From: Sphingosinithalassobacter tenebrarum
Lineage (GTDB): Bacteria; Pseudomonadota; Alphaproteobacteria; Sphingomonadales; Sphingomonadaceae
DNA: 64,000 nucleotides
Direction: 5' to 3'
Assembly: GCF_011057975.1 (NCBI RefSeq)
Contig: NZ_CP049109.1
Span: 3,627,001-3,691,000, forward strand
Part shown: in pieces, positions 41,591-50,695 of the stretch
Layout of the letters: every line of letters starts with the position of its first letter
How positions within the stretch are numbered: the first letter of the stretch is position 1
Translations under genes and position numbers: made by a program
The notes under the pieces: model-generated
The model's input: only the letters and a program-made list of their open reading frames with translations
The model's database searches: none
Told to the model about the DNA's origin: nothing

Positions 41591-42658
41591 TCATGCCGCG
41601 ACCGCAGCATCCGCCCCTCCCTGCGCAATGATGCGGCGTGCCAGCGTATCGGCGGCATCGGCAGGGGTCCGGCCGGAACGTTCGGCTTCGTCGAAAACGC
41701 GCTGCAGCCGCATCCCCGTCTCGCCAACCCGGCGCTGAACCGCGTCCGCTTCCCAGCCGAGATATTCCGCCGCGACGCTGATGATACCCCCGGCATTGAC
41801 GACATAATCGGGCGCATAAAGGATATCGCGATCGGCGAGCAGCGCGGCGACGCTTTCGTCGGCGAGCTGATTGTTCGCAGCGCCGCAGACGAGCCGCGCG
41901 TGCAGCCGCGATACGCTTTGCCGGTTCAGCACGCCGCCCAGCGCGCAGGGCGCGAAGATGTCGGCACGCGCATCGACGATCGCATCCTTCGACATGATTT
42001 CGGCGTCGCATTCGACTGCGACCTTCGCCGCGATGCCCGGCTTGGGGTCGGCGACGATCAGCCGCGCGCCGGCAGCATGGAGCAACCGCGTCAGGCCCGC
42101 CCCGACATGGCCCAGCCCCTGCACCGCCACGGTGCAGTCGGAAAGCTCGCGTCCCAGCCGGGCACGCGCCGCCACACGCATGGCTTCGAACACGCCGCGC
42201 GCCGTCCACGGCGACGGATCGCCCCCCGGCCGCCCTTCGCGCGGCGGCAGGCCCGCGACATGGCGCGTTTCGCGCGCGACCGCTTCCATGTCCTCGACGC
42301 TGGTTCCGACGTCCTCGGCAGTGACATATTCGCCGTCGAGCGCCTGCACCGCGCGACCGAACGCCGCGAACAGCTCGCCACGGCTGAATGGCGGTTCGGG
42401 CATGCGCAGCACGGCCTTGCCTCCGCCCAGCGGCAACCCGGCGACCGCGTTCTTGTACGCCATTCCTTCGGCGAGGCGCATCGCGTCCTCGGTCGCCGCA
42501 TCGGGGCTGTCATAGGTCCAGAACCGGCATCCGCCCGCCGCCGGTCCGAGCGCTGTCGAGTGAATCACGATCACGCCGCGCAGACCCGATCTTGCGTCTT
42601 CCACGGAACAGACACGTTCGGGCGGCAATGCCCGGTCGCCATGCGTCATAACCATCAT
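41591..42658 (-). CDS. Leucine dehydrogenase-like (Glu/Leu/Phe/Val dehydrogenase)
   Basis: 355 residues. It reversibly deaminates a branched-chain or aromatic amino acid with NAD. The catalytic Lys is in MAYKNAVAGLPLGGGKAVL (about 67-85), the N-terminal part carries TALGPAAGGCRFW, and the Rossmann motif VAVQGLGHVGAGLTRLL is near 175-191. Three ATGs stand close together at the start (42658, 42655, 42649); AGG lies just before the first. Divergent from an Lrp-family gene, which probably controls it. The substrate (Leu, Val or Phe) is undetermined. Confidence 0.92.
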   Translation of the reverse strand: MMVMTHGDRALPPERVCSVEDARSGLRGVIVIHSTALGPAAGGCRFWTYDSPDAATEDAMRLAEGMAYKNAVAGLPLGGGKAVLRMPEPPFSRGELFAAFGRAVQALDGEYVTAEDVGTSVEDMEAVARETRHVAGLPPREGRPGGDPSPWTARGVFEAMRVAARARLGRELSDCTVAVQGLGHVGAGLTRLLHAAGARLIVADPKPGIAAKVAVECDAEIMSKDAIVDARADIFAPCALGGVLNRQSVSRLHARLVCGAANNQLADESVAALLADRDILYAPDYVVNAGGIISVAAEYLGWEADAVQRRVGETGMRLQRVFDEAERSGRTPADAADTLARRIIAQGGADAAVAA

Positions 42659-42664
42659 TCACCT

Positions 42665-42784
42665 CATGTTTCACGATGCCGGGCTTTTCGCAGAGGCGCT
42701 GGGGAAAAGCTGACCCAACTTGACGCCAATGCAGCGATGATCGAATGAATTTACCGGATTATATATATACACCGGTGAAACATG
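42665..42784. promoter_or_regulatory. Divergent control region with long-range inverted repeat
   Basis: A perfect 10-bp inverted repeat (CATGTTTCAC at 42665-42674, GTGAAACATG at 42775-42784) brackets the region between the leucine-dehydrogenase-like gene and the Lrp gene, arms 110 bp apart. In the middle are an A/T run (TATATATAC at 42762-42770) and the octamer palindrome CACCGGTG (42770-42777). Consistent with Lrp wrapping DNA, but this is inference. Confidence 0.5.
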
Positions 42785-43246
42785 CCTGATAACCTCGATA
42801 GATACGAACGATCCATTCTGAGATTGCTGCAGGAGGATTGCTCGCGCTCGACTGCCGAGATTGCCGAGTCGGTGGGGCTTTCCGCCTCGCCCTGCTGGCG
42901 GCGGATCGACCGGATGGAGCGCGACGGCATCATCAGCCGTCGCGTCGCGCTGGTCGACCGGCAGAAGGTCGGGATGAACGCCCAGGTCTTCGCGCAAGTG
43001 AAGCTCAACGCGCATGGCCGGGCGCATCTGGAGGAATTCAGCGCGGCGATCCGGGGCTTTCCCGAAGTACTCGAATGCTATGTGCTGATGGGACCGGTTG
43101 ATTTCATGTTGCGCATCGTGACGCGCGACATCGAGGCCTATGAACGCTTCTTCTTCGACAAATTGTCGGCGCTGCCGGGCGTGCAGGAGATCAATTCGAC
43201 GATGGCGCTTTCGGAAATCAAGGCAACCACGGCGCTGCCGCTCTAG
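42782..43246 (+). CDS. Lrp/AsnC-family transcriptional regulator
   Basis: 154 residues, normal Lrp length. N-terminal HTH (about 8-60; RSTAEIAESVGLSASPCWRR is the typical recognition region) and a C-terminal RAM ligand-binding domain (about 70-150; VLECYVLMGPVDFMLRIVTR). The ATG at 42782 lies within one arm of the inverted repeat and has no evident SD. It is divergent from the leucine-dehydrogenase-like gene, typical for an amino-acid-responsive local regulator such as BkdR-type Lrp proteins. Confidence 0.94.
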   Translation: MPDNLDRYERSILRLLQEDCSRSTAEIAESVGLSASPCWRRIDRMERDGIISRRVALVDRQKVGMNAQVFAQVKLNAHGRAHLEEFSAAIRGFPEVLECYVLMGPVDFMLRIVTRDIEAYERFFFDKLSALPGVQEINSTMALSEIKATTALPL

Positions 43247-43276
43247 CGGCAGGCCGCGCGCCGCTTCATCCGCGCG

Positions 43277-44482
43277 TCATTCGGCCGCCGCCTGCGCCGC
43301 CGCGACGATGCGCAGCACGTTGCCGCCCCACATCTTTGCGAGATCCGCTTCGCTGTAGCCGGCATCGAGCAGGCGCTGGGTCACCAGAGGCAGCGCGCTG
43401 ATATCGTTGAATCCGGTCACGCCGCCCCCGCCGTCCCAGTCGCCGGCGAAGCAGACATGGTCGACACCCGCGACGTCGATCACATGCAGCACCTGCTCCA
43501 TATAGGTTTCGAAATCGGCGTCCCAGAGCGGCTGTTCCGCGTCGAGCGCACGCCAGCGCCGGGCGAGGTCGGCCTGCTGCGCGGGCGTCATCGACTCCAT
43601 ATGCTCATATTGCTCGAACAGCTCGGCACGCTCGCCCTCGAGATGCATGTCCGAAAGATAGATGGTGCTGACGCAGATCGCGCCGCCCTTCGCCGCCAGC
43701 GCGCGAATGCGGGCGTCATCGAGATTGCGCGGCGCGTCATGCGCCCAGCGCGCGCTCGAATGCGAAAGCAGCAGCGGCGCGGTCGACAGGGCGAGCATCT
43801 GGTCGAACGCCGCGTCGGAGGCATGGCTGGCATCGACGACGATGCCCAGCCGGTTCGCCTCGGCCAGCCATTGCCGCCCGAGCGAGCTGAGACCGTTCCA
43901 GTGGGGATCGTCGGTCGCGCTGTCGGCGAACTGATTGTTGGCGCCGTGAACCGGCCCCATCAACCGCACGCCGCGATCGTAAAATTCCTTCATATGCGAA
44001 AGGTCGAGCCCCAGCGGATAGCTGTTCTCGATGCTCTTGAACGCGATCAGCTTATCCTGGGCGGCGGCGGCGCGCGCTTCCTCTGCGGTCGTCACCGGAA
44101 CGATGCGTTCCGGGTATTTCGCCAGCGTGCTGTCGATCAGATCCGACCGCGCGCGCGCGAATGCCAGCGCATCGGCATAGCCCTGCCCGGTCAACGGCCC
44201 CTGATCGGTATAGATGACGAAAAAGCCGCCATCGAGATCGCCTGCCTCCATCCGCACCATGTCGACCTGCACCAGATCGGTGGCCGGATCGTGCGGCGCC
44301 CCGAAATCCCAACCGGGCCGCTGAAAATGCATCGGCGTGTCGAGATGCGTGTCGAGCACGAGCAGCCGATCGTGCACTGCCCGCGCCTGATCGCGCGAAA
44401 CGTCGGCGGAAGTCTTCGACGGCGTCGTGGCACAGCCTGCGAGCAGCAGCGCGGCGAAGGTGGCGGTACGGGCTTTCATCAT
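43277..44482 (-). CDS. Membrane dipeptidase (M19 family), lipoprotein
   Basis: 401 residues of the renal-dipeptidase (M19) family, Zn-dependent enzymes that cleave L-D and L-L dipeptides. Lipobox ALLLAGC (Cys about 17). The metal ligands are in VLDTHLDTPMHF (His-x-Asp, about 43-54), the bridging Glu in FKSIENSYPLG (about 146-156), and two His in DASHASDAAF and LLSHSSARW (about 220-255). Its ATG overlaps the serine-hydrolase stop upstream (ATGA). Last gene of the dgc-type operon. M19 enzymes tolerate D-residues at the C-terminal side, which suits D-amino-acid peptide use. Confidence 0.93.
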   Translation of the reverse strand: MMKARTATFAALLLAGCATTPSKTSADVSRDQARAVHDRLLVLDTHLDTPMHFQRPGWDFGAPHDPATDLVQVDMVRMEAGDLDGGFFVIYTDQGPLTGQGYADALAFARARSDLIDSTLAKYPERIVPVTTAEEARAAAAQDKLIAFKSIENSYPLGLDLSHMKEFYDRGVRLMGPVHGANNQFADSATDDPHWNGLSSLGRQWLAEANRLGIVVDASHASDAAFDQMLALSTAPLLLSHSSARWAHDAPRNLDDARIRALAAKGGAICVSTIYLSDMHLEGERAELFEQYEHMESMTPAQQADLARRWRALDAEQPLWDADFETYMEQVLHVIDVAGVDHVCFAGDWDGGGGVTGFNDISALPLVTQRLLDAGYSEADLAKMWGGNVLRIVAAAQAAAE

Positions 44483-46068
44483 TCGGACTCCACGGGGCGC
44501 AGATCGAGATCGCGATAGTCATAGCTGAAATCGGCGATCGGGCTTTCGGCACGCATCTTCACGCGATCGACCGAGCCGTCATCGTTGAGCTGGAAGGTGA
44601 CGACGGCGTTCTCGATGCCGGTATCGCTGAAGCGCGTGACAAAGCTGTCATACTGATAATGTTCCAGCCGTCCGGCCATATCCGGCGTGGTGGTGAAATC
44701 GATCGTCAGTCCCGCGCCGTCGCGGCCGACCACGACATCGCCATACCAGGGATCGTGATACGTGCCGACATAGCGATCGAGCGACAGTGAAGGACCGACC
44801 GGAGCGGCATCGCCATGCGCGCCTTCGAGCGCGGCTTTCCCGCCCGCGACCATCGCGTTCATGAACTGGTCGAAACGGCCATACCAATCGACCGGCTCGC
44901 GCCCCGTGTAATGATCGAGCAACTCGTACATCAGGCCACGACGCAGCTCCGATTCCTCGGAGTTGACGACGATCGCGAAACCGACATCCTGATCGGGCAG
45001 CAGCACGACCATCGTGATCGATCCGTACACGCCGCCGCCATGCTCGATCACCCGGACGCCGTGATAATCCTCGACGGTCCAGCCGAGCGCATAGCTGTTG
45101 TAGCTCGGGCGCGCCGCGTCGATCGGCGCGGGCCATGCGGGCAGCGGCATCGGCGTGACCGGCGCCCACATCTCCTTCGCCGCCGCTTCGCTGTAGAGGC
45201 GGCCGCCTTCGGGCAGCGCCCCGTGGCCGAGCTGGATCTGGAGCCAGCGGGCAAGTTCTTCGGCGCTCAGCGCGAGCCCGCCGGCGGGCGCGGCGTTGGC
45301 GCTGATATAGACCTCGCGCTCATCGAGCGCGGTGATCGGCCCGTCGCCCCGGATCACGCCGCTGACCCGCGCATGCGGGTGCGCACGATTGGCGGTGGCG
45401 AGCCTGGATTCGTTGGTCGCAGTCGCGCGGTCCATCCCGGCCGGGCGCAGCAGTTCGTCTACAATGAAGCTTTCCCAGCGCTTGCCGGTCACTTCCTCGA
45501 TCAGCTGCCCGGCGGCGGTGTAGAGGATATTGTCATAGGCATAGGCCGAACGGAAGCTCGTCGCGGGCTTCATGTAGCGCAGCCTGCGCACCGTCTCCTC
45601 ACGCGAAAGTGATGCGCGCGGCACGAACAAGAGATCACCCTGCCCCAGCCCGAGGCCGCTGCGATGGGTGAGCAGGTCGCGCACCGTCATTTCGTTGGTC
45701 ACCCAGGGATCGTACATGCGGAACCAGGGCATGTGATCGATCACCTTGTCATCCCAGCCGAGCTGCCCGCGATCAACCAGCAGCGCGAGCGCGGCGACGG
45801 TGAAGGCCTTTCCCGACGATCCGATCTGGAACAGCGTGTCGGCATCGACCGGCGCGGGCTTGCCGGTCTCGCGCACGCCCCAGCCGCGCACCAGCACCGG
45901 CTCGCCATGTTCGACGATGGCGATGGCGATGCCGGGCGAGCCGCTGCGCTGGCGCAATTGCTCGACATGCTCGACAAAGCCGGCGGGCGGATCGGCCAGC
46001 GCCACGCCCGGCAGCGCGGCGAGGATCAGAGCGGGCAATGCCACCACGCGGCGGAGGGTCTGGATCAT
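44479..46068 (-). CDS. Serine hydrolase (beta-lactamase/D-aminopeptidase class)
   Basis: 529 residues. Signal peptide (about 1-25) and a penicillin-binding-protein-like serine hydrolase domain: the SxxK is in FQIGSSGKAFTVAALA (about 82-97), the YxN in AYAYDNILYTA (about 177-187), and a late HGG motif in VIEHGGGVYGS (about 345-355). A C-terminal beta-rich domain (about 410-525) resembles DUF3471-type extensions. Probably a D-aminopeptidase, peptidase or esterase acting in the periplasm. It overlaps both neighbours by 4 nt. A separate relative is at 51714-53699. Confidence 0.9.
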   Translation of the reverse strand: MIQTLRRVVALPALILAALPGVALADPPAGFVEHVEQLRQRSGSPGIAIAIVEHGEPVLVRGWGVRETGKPAPVDADTLFQIGSSGKAFTVAALALLVDRGQLGWDDKVIDHMPWFRMYDPWVTNEMTVRDLLTHRSGLGLGQGDLLFVPRASLSREETVRRLRYMKPATSFRSAYAYDNILYTAAGQLIEEVTGKRWESFIVDELLRPAGMDRATATNESRLATANRAHPHARVSGVIRGDGPITALDEREVYISANAAPAGGLALSAEELARWLQIQLGHGALPEGGRLYSEAAAKEMWAPVTPMPLPAWPAPIDAARPSYNSYALGWTVEDYHGVRVIEHGGGVYGSITMVVLLPDQDVGFAIVVNSEESELRRGLMYELLDHYTGREPVDWYGRFDQFMNAMVAGGKAALEGAHGDAAPVGPSLSLDRYVGTYHDPWYGDVVVGRDGAGLTIDFTTTPDMAGRLEHYQYDSFVTRFSDTGIENAVVTFQLNDDGSVDRVKMRAESPIADFSYDYRDLDLRPVESE

Positions 46069-47192
46069 GCGACGACCTTTTCGGAAGGGGATGCCGGTGC
46101 TCGCAAAAGGCGGGCAGTTCCGAGGGTGAGCACCGGCAAGACGAAGACGATGAGAAACAGCGCGGCAAGCAACCGATAGCCGCCGGCGATCAACGCCACG
46201 AGGCCGACGCGATCGGCGACGAACATGCAGCCGAGCAGCAGCAGCCCGCCGAGCAGCGCGCGCGGCCCGACGCCGAAACCGCGCCCCCGGCTTTCGAATA
46301 TCCCCGCGACGCGCTCGTTGATCGAATGGACGGCGCTGACGCCGCTTTCGAGCAGCGCGATGAAGATCATCCCCTGAAACAGCCAGTGAAAGGCAGGCGC
46401 ATTCAGGCGGCTGAGCAGATAATCGGACGGCAATGTCTCGGACCCGATCTCGGGATAGAAACCCACCATGCAGATGAAGAACAGGATCGCCGGCAGCATC
46501 GCCAGCGGCCCCGCCAGCGCGCCCGCGATCAGCGCGTCGCGCCTGCCGGTCAGGTGACGCAGCACAGGCAGGATCACGACCGCGCCCACGATATTGTAGC
46601 TGGCATAGGTGAGCCCGCCGGTGAGCCAGCCCTCGGCGGGCGCGGGCGTTTCGAACCCGGCAAGGATTCGATCGCCGAAGCTGGACAGGCCGAGAATCAG
46701 GAACGCGGCATAAACGCCGTAGAGCGCGATCGACGCGAATTTGAAGAGCCGCTCGACCGTGGCTTCGCCGAACGCAGTGACCAGCAGGATCGCGATTGCG
46801 AGCAGCGCCGCGCCGATGAAGCTAGGCCAGCCGAGCATCGCTTCGCCGATCGCGCCCGCGGTGGCGCCGAACACGGCCAGCACCAGCACGATAAAAATGA
46901 GATAGGCAAGCTCGAACACGCGCCACCCGGGGCCGAGCAGCCGCATGAAGAAAGCGCGATAGTCATAGGCATGCGTCATCTGGGCAAAGGCGAAGGTGAC
47001 GGCGGCGATCAGGCTCCACAGGCACATCGCCAGGATCATGCCCGCCAGCCCGCCCAGCGGCCCGCTGGCGAGGAAATATTCGGCGAGTTCGCGTCCGGTG
47101 GCATAGCCGCCGCCGATGATGAACGCCTTCAGCGCGAAACCGGGCAGCAGGAAACGCTGAAACCAGCTCGCTCCCGCCGCCCCCGCGCTCAC
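46065..47192 (-). CDS. YkvI-like integral membrane transporter
   Basis: 375 residues with about ten membrane helices. The N-terminal GGGYATGRELAEYF (about 24-37) and the alternation of Gly-rich and polar breaks are typical of the YkvI family, which belongs to the APC-type transporter superfamily and is often linked with amino acid uptake. Starts with GTG at 47192, overlapping the DgcN-type gene's stop (GTGA); the open frame continues upstream but only inside that gene. A candidate inner-membrane importer for the amino acid or peptide handled by this operon. Confidence 0.82.
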   Translation of the reverse strand: MSAGAAGASWFQRFLLPGFALKAFIIGGGYATGRELAEYFLASGPLGGLAGMILAMCLWSLIAAVTFAFAQMTHAYDYRAFFMRLLGPGWRVFELAYLIFIVLVLAVFGATAGAIGEAMLGWPSFIGAALLAIAILLVTAFGEATVERLFKFASIALYGVYAAFLILGLSSFGDRILAGFETPAPAEGWLTGGLTYASYNIVGAVVILPVLRHLTGRRDALIAGALAGPLAMLPAILFFICMVGFYPEIGSETLPSDYLLSRLNAPAFHWLFQGMIFIALLESGVSAVHSINERVAGIFESRGRGFGVGPRALLGGLLLLGCMFVADRVGLVALIAGGYRLLAALFLIVFVLPVLTLGTARLLRAPASPSEKVVA

Positions 47193-48238
47193 GCCGCCCC
47201 CAGGCAGGATTCGACCAGCGCATCGAACGCCGCGCCGCCGCGGATGGGATCGGCGGCGGGCAGACCGAGCCGCTCGGTTTCGGCCGCGATATGCGCGAGT
47301 GCCGCTTCCTCGGTCATGTCGCTGGTGTTGAGCGCTATCCCGCCGCAGCGAATTGCCGGATTTGTCCGCTTGCCGAGCATCAGGGTCAGTTCGATCACCG
47401 CCTCGATATCGGGCAGCGGAAACGTCTCCAGCCCGACGATATGGGTACGGCCCGGGCTGTGACACACGACGAACACATCGGGCTGACTACCGTGAAGCAG
47501 CCCCAGTGACACCGGCGAATAGGCGGGGTGAAACAACGACCCTTGCCCCTCGATCACGTCCCAATGCGCTGGATCGGCGTCGGGCGACAGGATTTCGGCG
47601 GCTCCGGCTTCGAAATCGGCGACCACCGCATCCATCGGAATGCCCGAACCGGCAATCATGATGCCGGTCTGCCCCGTGGCACGGAAATCGGTGTCGATGC
47701 CGCGCGCCTGAAAGGCCCGCCACAGCGACAGCGCCGTATATTTCTTGCCCAGCGCGCAGTCGGTGCCGACGGTCAGCAACCGCTTGCCGCTGCGCTTGCG
47801 CCCGGTGGCGACCGGGATGCCGGGCGGCGGCGTGCGGATATCGATCAGCTGGCGGCCGTTTTCGCGCGCCGCCGCGACCAGCGCGGGGACATCGGCGAGC
47901 CGGGCGTGCAGCCCGCTCACCAGATCGAGCCCGGCCTCCAGCGCCGCGACCAGGGCCGGCACCCAGTCGGCATTGATGATACCGCCCTGATTGGCGACGC
48001 CGATCACCAGCGCGCGGGCACCGGCTTCGCGCGCCTGCCGCGGCGTCATGGCGGGCAGCCCCGTTGAGACGCCGCACCCCGCGACACCATATTCGCCGAT
48101 GCACAGCTCACCCGCCCAGTCGCGCAATCCGAACGCCGTCTTGGCGAACTGTGGATTTTGCGTGTCCCCGAGGAAGAGCAGATAGGGCTGCGGCAATGCC
48201 AGCGGTTCCGCGGTTCGGCTTTGAAACGGTGCGTTCAT
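47189..48238 (-). CDS. dgcN: DUF1611 protein, DgcN-type D-glutamate N-acetyltransferase
   Basis: 349 residues. DUF1611 architecture: an N-terminal Rossmann-like part (about 15-130; LLFLGDTQNPQFAKTAFGLRD, ALVIGVANQGGIINADWVP) and a C-terminal P-loop-like part (about 145-330) with LLTVGTDCALGKKYTALSLW, WDVIEGQGSLFHP and a VVCHSPGRTHI segment. As I recall, a characterised member, DgcN of marine bacteria, N-acetylates D-glutamate and works with the racemase DgcA; a DgcA-type gene lies 2.4 kb upstream. The start is uncertain: ATG 48238 or a GTG at 48247 directly after the TonB receptor stop. The substrate is inferred from the gene pair. Confidence 0.75.
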   Translation of the reverse strand: MNAPFQSRTAEPLALPQPYLLFLGDTQNPQFAKTAFGLRDWAGELCIGEYGVAGCGVSTGLPAMTPRQAREAGARALVIGVANQGGIINADWVPALVAALEAGLDLVSGLHARLADVPALVAAARENGRQLIDIRTPPPGIPVATGRKRSGKRLLTVGTDCALGKKYTALSLWRAFQARGIDTDFRATGQTGIMIAGSGIPMDAVVADFEAGAAEILSPDADPAHWDVIEGQGSLFHPAYSPVSLGLLHGSQPDVFVVCHSPGRTHIVGLETFPLPDIEAVIELTLMLGKRTNPAIRCGGIALNTSDMTEEAALAHIAAETERLGLPAADPIRGGAAFDALVESCLGAA

Positions 48239-48247
48239 TGCATCCAC

Positions 48248-50443
48248 TCAGAAAGCGACATCGGCGGCAAGACCGAACGTACGCGGCTGCACCGGGGAAA
48301 TCGCCAGATAGGACGGGATGTTGAGCCCGTCGGTGAAAAGCGTCCGGCCGAGTTCACCTTCGTCGTTCAGCGCGTTGCGGACATAGGCGCGCAAGGTCCA
48401 GTGCCCGTCGAAAGTATAGCCGATATTGGCGTCGACCGTCGTATAGGGCTTGGCCCGCGCCCGCAGCGGATCGCTTTCGACCAGCGAGAAGCGGCTGCTG
48501 GCGTGGCGCACGCCGATACCGAAATCGAGCGTGTCGCCGATGCCGACCGGCATGCTGTAGTCGAGGCGGGCCGAGCCGCTGAACTCGGGCACTTCGGGCA
48601 GCCTGTCGCCATCAAGGCCGCTGATCGAAGGCACGTCCTCGGTCAGCGTCGCATCGGTATAGGCCGCGGTGAAGCCGATGGTCAGGCCGGCGACCGGGGC
48701 GATCACGACCGACCCTTCGGCGCCCTTGCTTTCGGCCGATCCGCCATTGCCGATTCCGCCGATGCCGCCAAAGGCCATCGCGACCTGGATATCCTGCCAG
48801 TCCATGTAGAAGAGCGCGGCGTCGATCGTGATCAGGCCGTCCGCCAACGCGCCCTTGAAGCCGACCTCATAGTTGGTGACCGTATCCGAATCGACCGTCG
48901 GCGGCACGCCGGGGACGATCACATTGGGGCCGCCGGGACGATAGCCGGTCGCGACACGGGCATAGAGCATCGCATCGTCCCCGAAGAAGACCTGCGGACT
49001 GACGCTGAAGGTGACAACATCCTCGCTCGACTCGCCCGGATCGTCGGCGACCGGGACGAGCGAGCCATAGCTGGCCTGGCGGAAGCTCTGCTCGTTCTTC
49101 GCCCAGCGCACGCCGCCGGTGATCGCGAACATGTCGCCCAGGTGCAGCGTGGCGTTTCCGAAAACCGCATATTCCTCATAGGTGGCGGGCAATTCGACGA
49201 TCGCCAGCGGATCGAGCGCCGGGATCAGATTCCCCGCCATGTCATAAGGGCGGATCGTCTGGTCCTGCGTACTGTCTTCATGCGTATAGAAGCCGCCGAT
49301 CAGCCATTCGAACGCGCCTTCGCCGGTCGAGGCCAACCGAACCTCCTGCGTCCATTTCTCGAGCGCGACGGTATTGTCGTACGGAGTCACCCCCGCCGGA
49401 ATCGCGCCGCCGGTGAGCAGCGGGAACAGCGCACCGTAGATATGGCTGGTATCGCGCACCTGCTGGATATGCCGCTCGCTATAGGTGGTGACCGAGGTCA
49501 GCGCGACACCGCCGAGATCATAGTCGAGCGTCGCGGCATAATAGTCGAGGCTCGCATTGAAGGGCTCGGCGACATAATTGTTGAACGAGGTGCCGTTCCC
49601 CAGCGGATCGCCCGAAAGATCGGCGGCATAGCTGCCGTTGCTTTCCGCGTTGGTCGCCTGCCAGATGCCGTTCAGCGAAATCGAGAAATTGTCGGTCGCC
49701 TGGAAAAGCAGGCTGACACGGCCGCCGCGCTGTTCATAGTCATTCTGATCATCGAGCGCGGCGTTGTTGACGCTGTCGACATAGCCGGGCGACTTGCGCC
49801 AGGCGAAGCTGCCGGTGATGCCGAGCCGCCCTTCGACCAGCGGCGCATTGGCCATCACCTGCCCGGCCCAGCCCGGATCGGCGGCGCCGTCGATGGTGAA
49901 GATTTCCCCGCCGCCGCGAACACCGAATTCGGAAAGGCTGGGCTGCACCGTCACATATTTGACGAGGCCACCGATCGCGCTGGCGCCGTAGAGCGTGCCC
50001 TGCGGCCCGCGCAATACCTCGATCCTTTCGATGTCATAGGGCAGCAGGTCGAGCGACATTTCGGTGGCGCGCGCATAGAGGCTGCTCGACCCCACCGGCG
50101 CATCATCGATGTAGAAGCCGACCGCTGCCGCGCTGGTAGTCGCGGAGATGCCGCGCAGCGAGATACTCGCCAGCCCCGGCGTGCCGCTGCTGGTCACTTG
50201 CATGCCCGGCACATAGGAGGAATAGTCGGTAAGCGAAGTCGCCCCCTGCGCTTGCATGGCTTCGCCGTCGACAACACTGATCGAAACCGGCACGTCGAGC
50301 ATGCTTTCCTCGCGCTTCTGCGCGGTGACGACGATTTCCTGGCCGTGAACGCGCGACTCCGTGGGCGCGTCCTGCGCGAAGGCGGGCATGGCGACACCGA
50401 TCAGCGGCATGGCCGTCCAGGCGAGTAGCAGATGCTTCTTCAT
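48248..50443 (-). CDS. TonB-dependent outer-membrane receptor
   Basis: 731 residues. Signal peptide MKKHLLLAWTAMPLIGVAMPAFAQ, plug domain (about 35-150; REESMLDVPVSISVVDG is the typical TonB-receptor segment), then a 22-strand barrel ending in aromatic Phe (LAADVAF). A Met five codons upstream (50458) is possible, but 50443 begins a normal signal peptide and has GGGGA before it. It probably imports the ligand used by the neighbouring hydrolases and DgcN/DgcA enzymes, i.e. a peptide or D-amino-acid compound; this is inference from context. Its promoter is at 50651-50682. Confidence 0.93.
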   Translation of the reverse strand: MKKHLLLAWTAMPLIGVAMPAFAQDAPTESRVHGQEIVVTAQKREESMLDVPVSISVVDGEAMQAQGATSLTDYSSYVPGMQVTSSGTPGLASISLRGISATTSAAAVGFYIDDAPVGSSSLYARATEMSLDLLPYDIERIEVLRGPQGTLYGASAIGGLVKYVTVQPSLSEFGVRGGGEIFTIDGAADPGWAGQVMANAPLVEGRLGITGSFAWRKSPGYVDSVNNAALDDQNDYEQRGGRVSLLFQATDNFSISLNGIWQATNAESNGSYAADLSGDPLGNGTSFNNYVAEPFNASLDYYAATLDYDLGGVALTSVTTYSERHIQQVRDTSHIYGALFPLLTGGAIPAGVTPYDNTVALEKWTQEVRLASTGEGAFEWLIGGFYTHEDSTQDQTIRPYDMAGNLIPALDPLAIVELPATYEEYAVFGNATLHLGDMFAITGGVRWAKNEQSFRQASYGSLVPVADDPGESSEDVVTFSVSPQVFFGDDAMLYARVATGYRPGGPNVIVPGVPPTVDSDTVTNYEVGFKGALADGLITIDAALFYMDWQDIQVAMAFGGIGGIGNGGSAESKGAEGSVVIAPVAGLTIGFTAAYTDATLTEDVPSISGLDGDRLPEVPEFSGSARLDYSMPVGIGDTLDFGIGVRHASSRFSLVESDPLRARAKPYTTVDANIGYTFDGHWTLRAYVRNALNDEGELGRTLFTDGLNIPSYLAISPVQPRTFGLAADVAF

Positions 50444-50650
50444 GTGATCTTTCCCCATTTTCCCGCCACCGGATGTCGCCGCACGTCCCGATGCGGCCCC
50501 GCTTCCCGGCGGTCATTCCCCTTGTGCGAAATCGCCGTGTCGCCGGAGCCGGGCCGAACCGGGCCGGTCACGCCCGCGCCCATCGGCGCATCGCATGCTG
50601 CGGGATTGCGTCCCCGCCGCTTCGACTCCGTGTCACGATAATTTCAATTT

Positions 50651-50682
50651 GGAGACTATTGTCCTAATCAGAGAACTGTCAA
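50651..50682 (-). promoter_or_regulatory. Promoter/operator region of the TonB receptor unit
   Basis: On the minus strand TTGACA (plus 50677-50682) is a consensus -35, with a -10-like AATAGT about 16-17 nt on. The 32-bp block matches 53785-53816 at 22 of 32 positions, including the spacer, so a shared operator is likely. The 5' leader to the receptor start would be about 190-200 nt. Confidence 0.6.
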
Positions 50683-50695
50683 CCCCAACAGAGAA

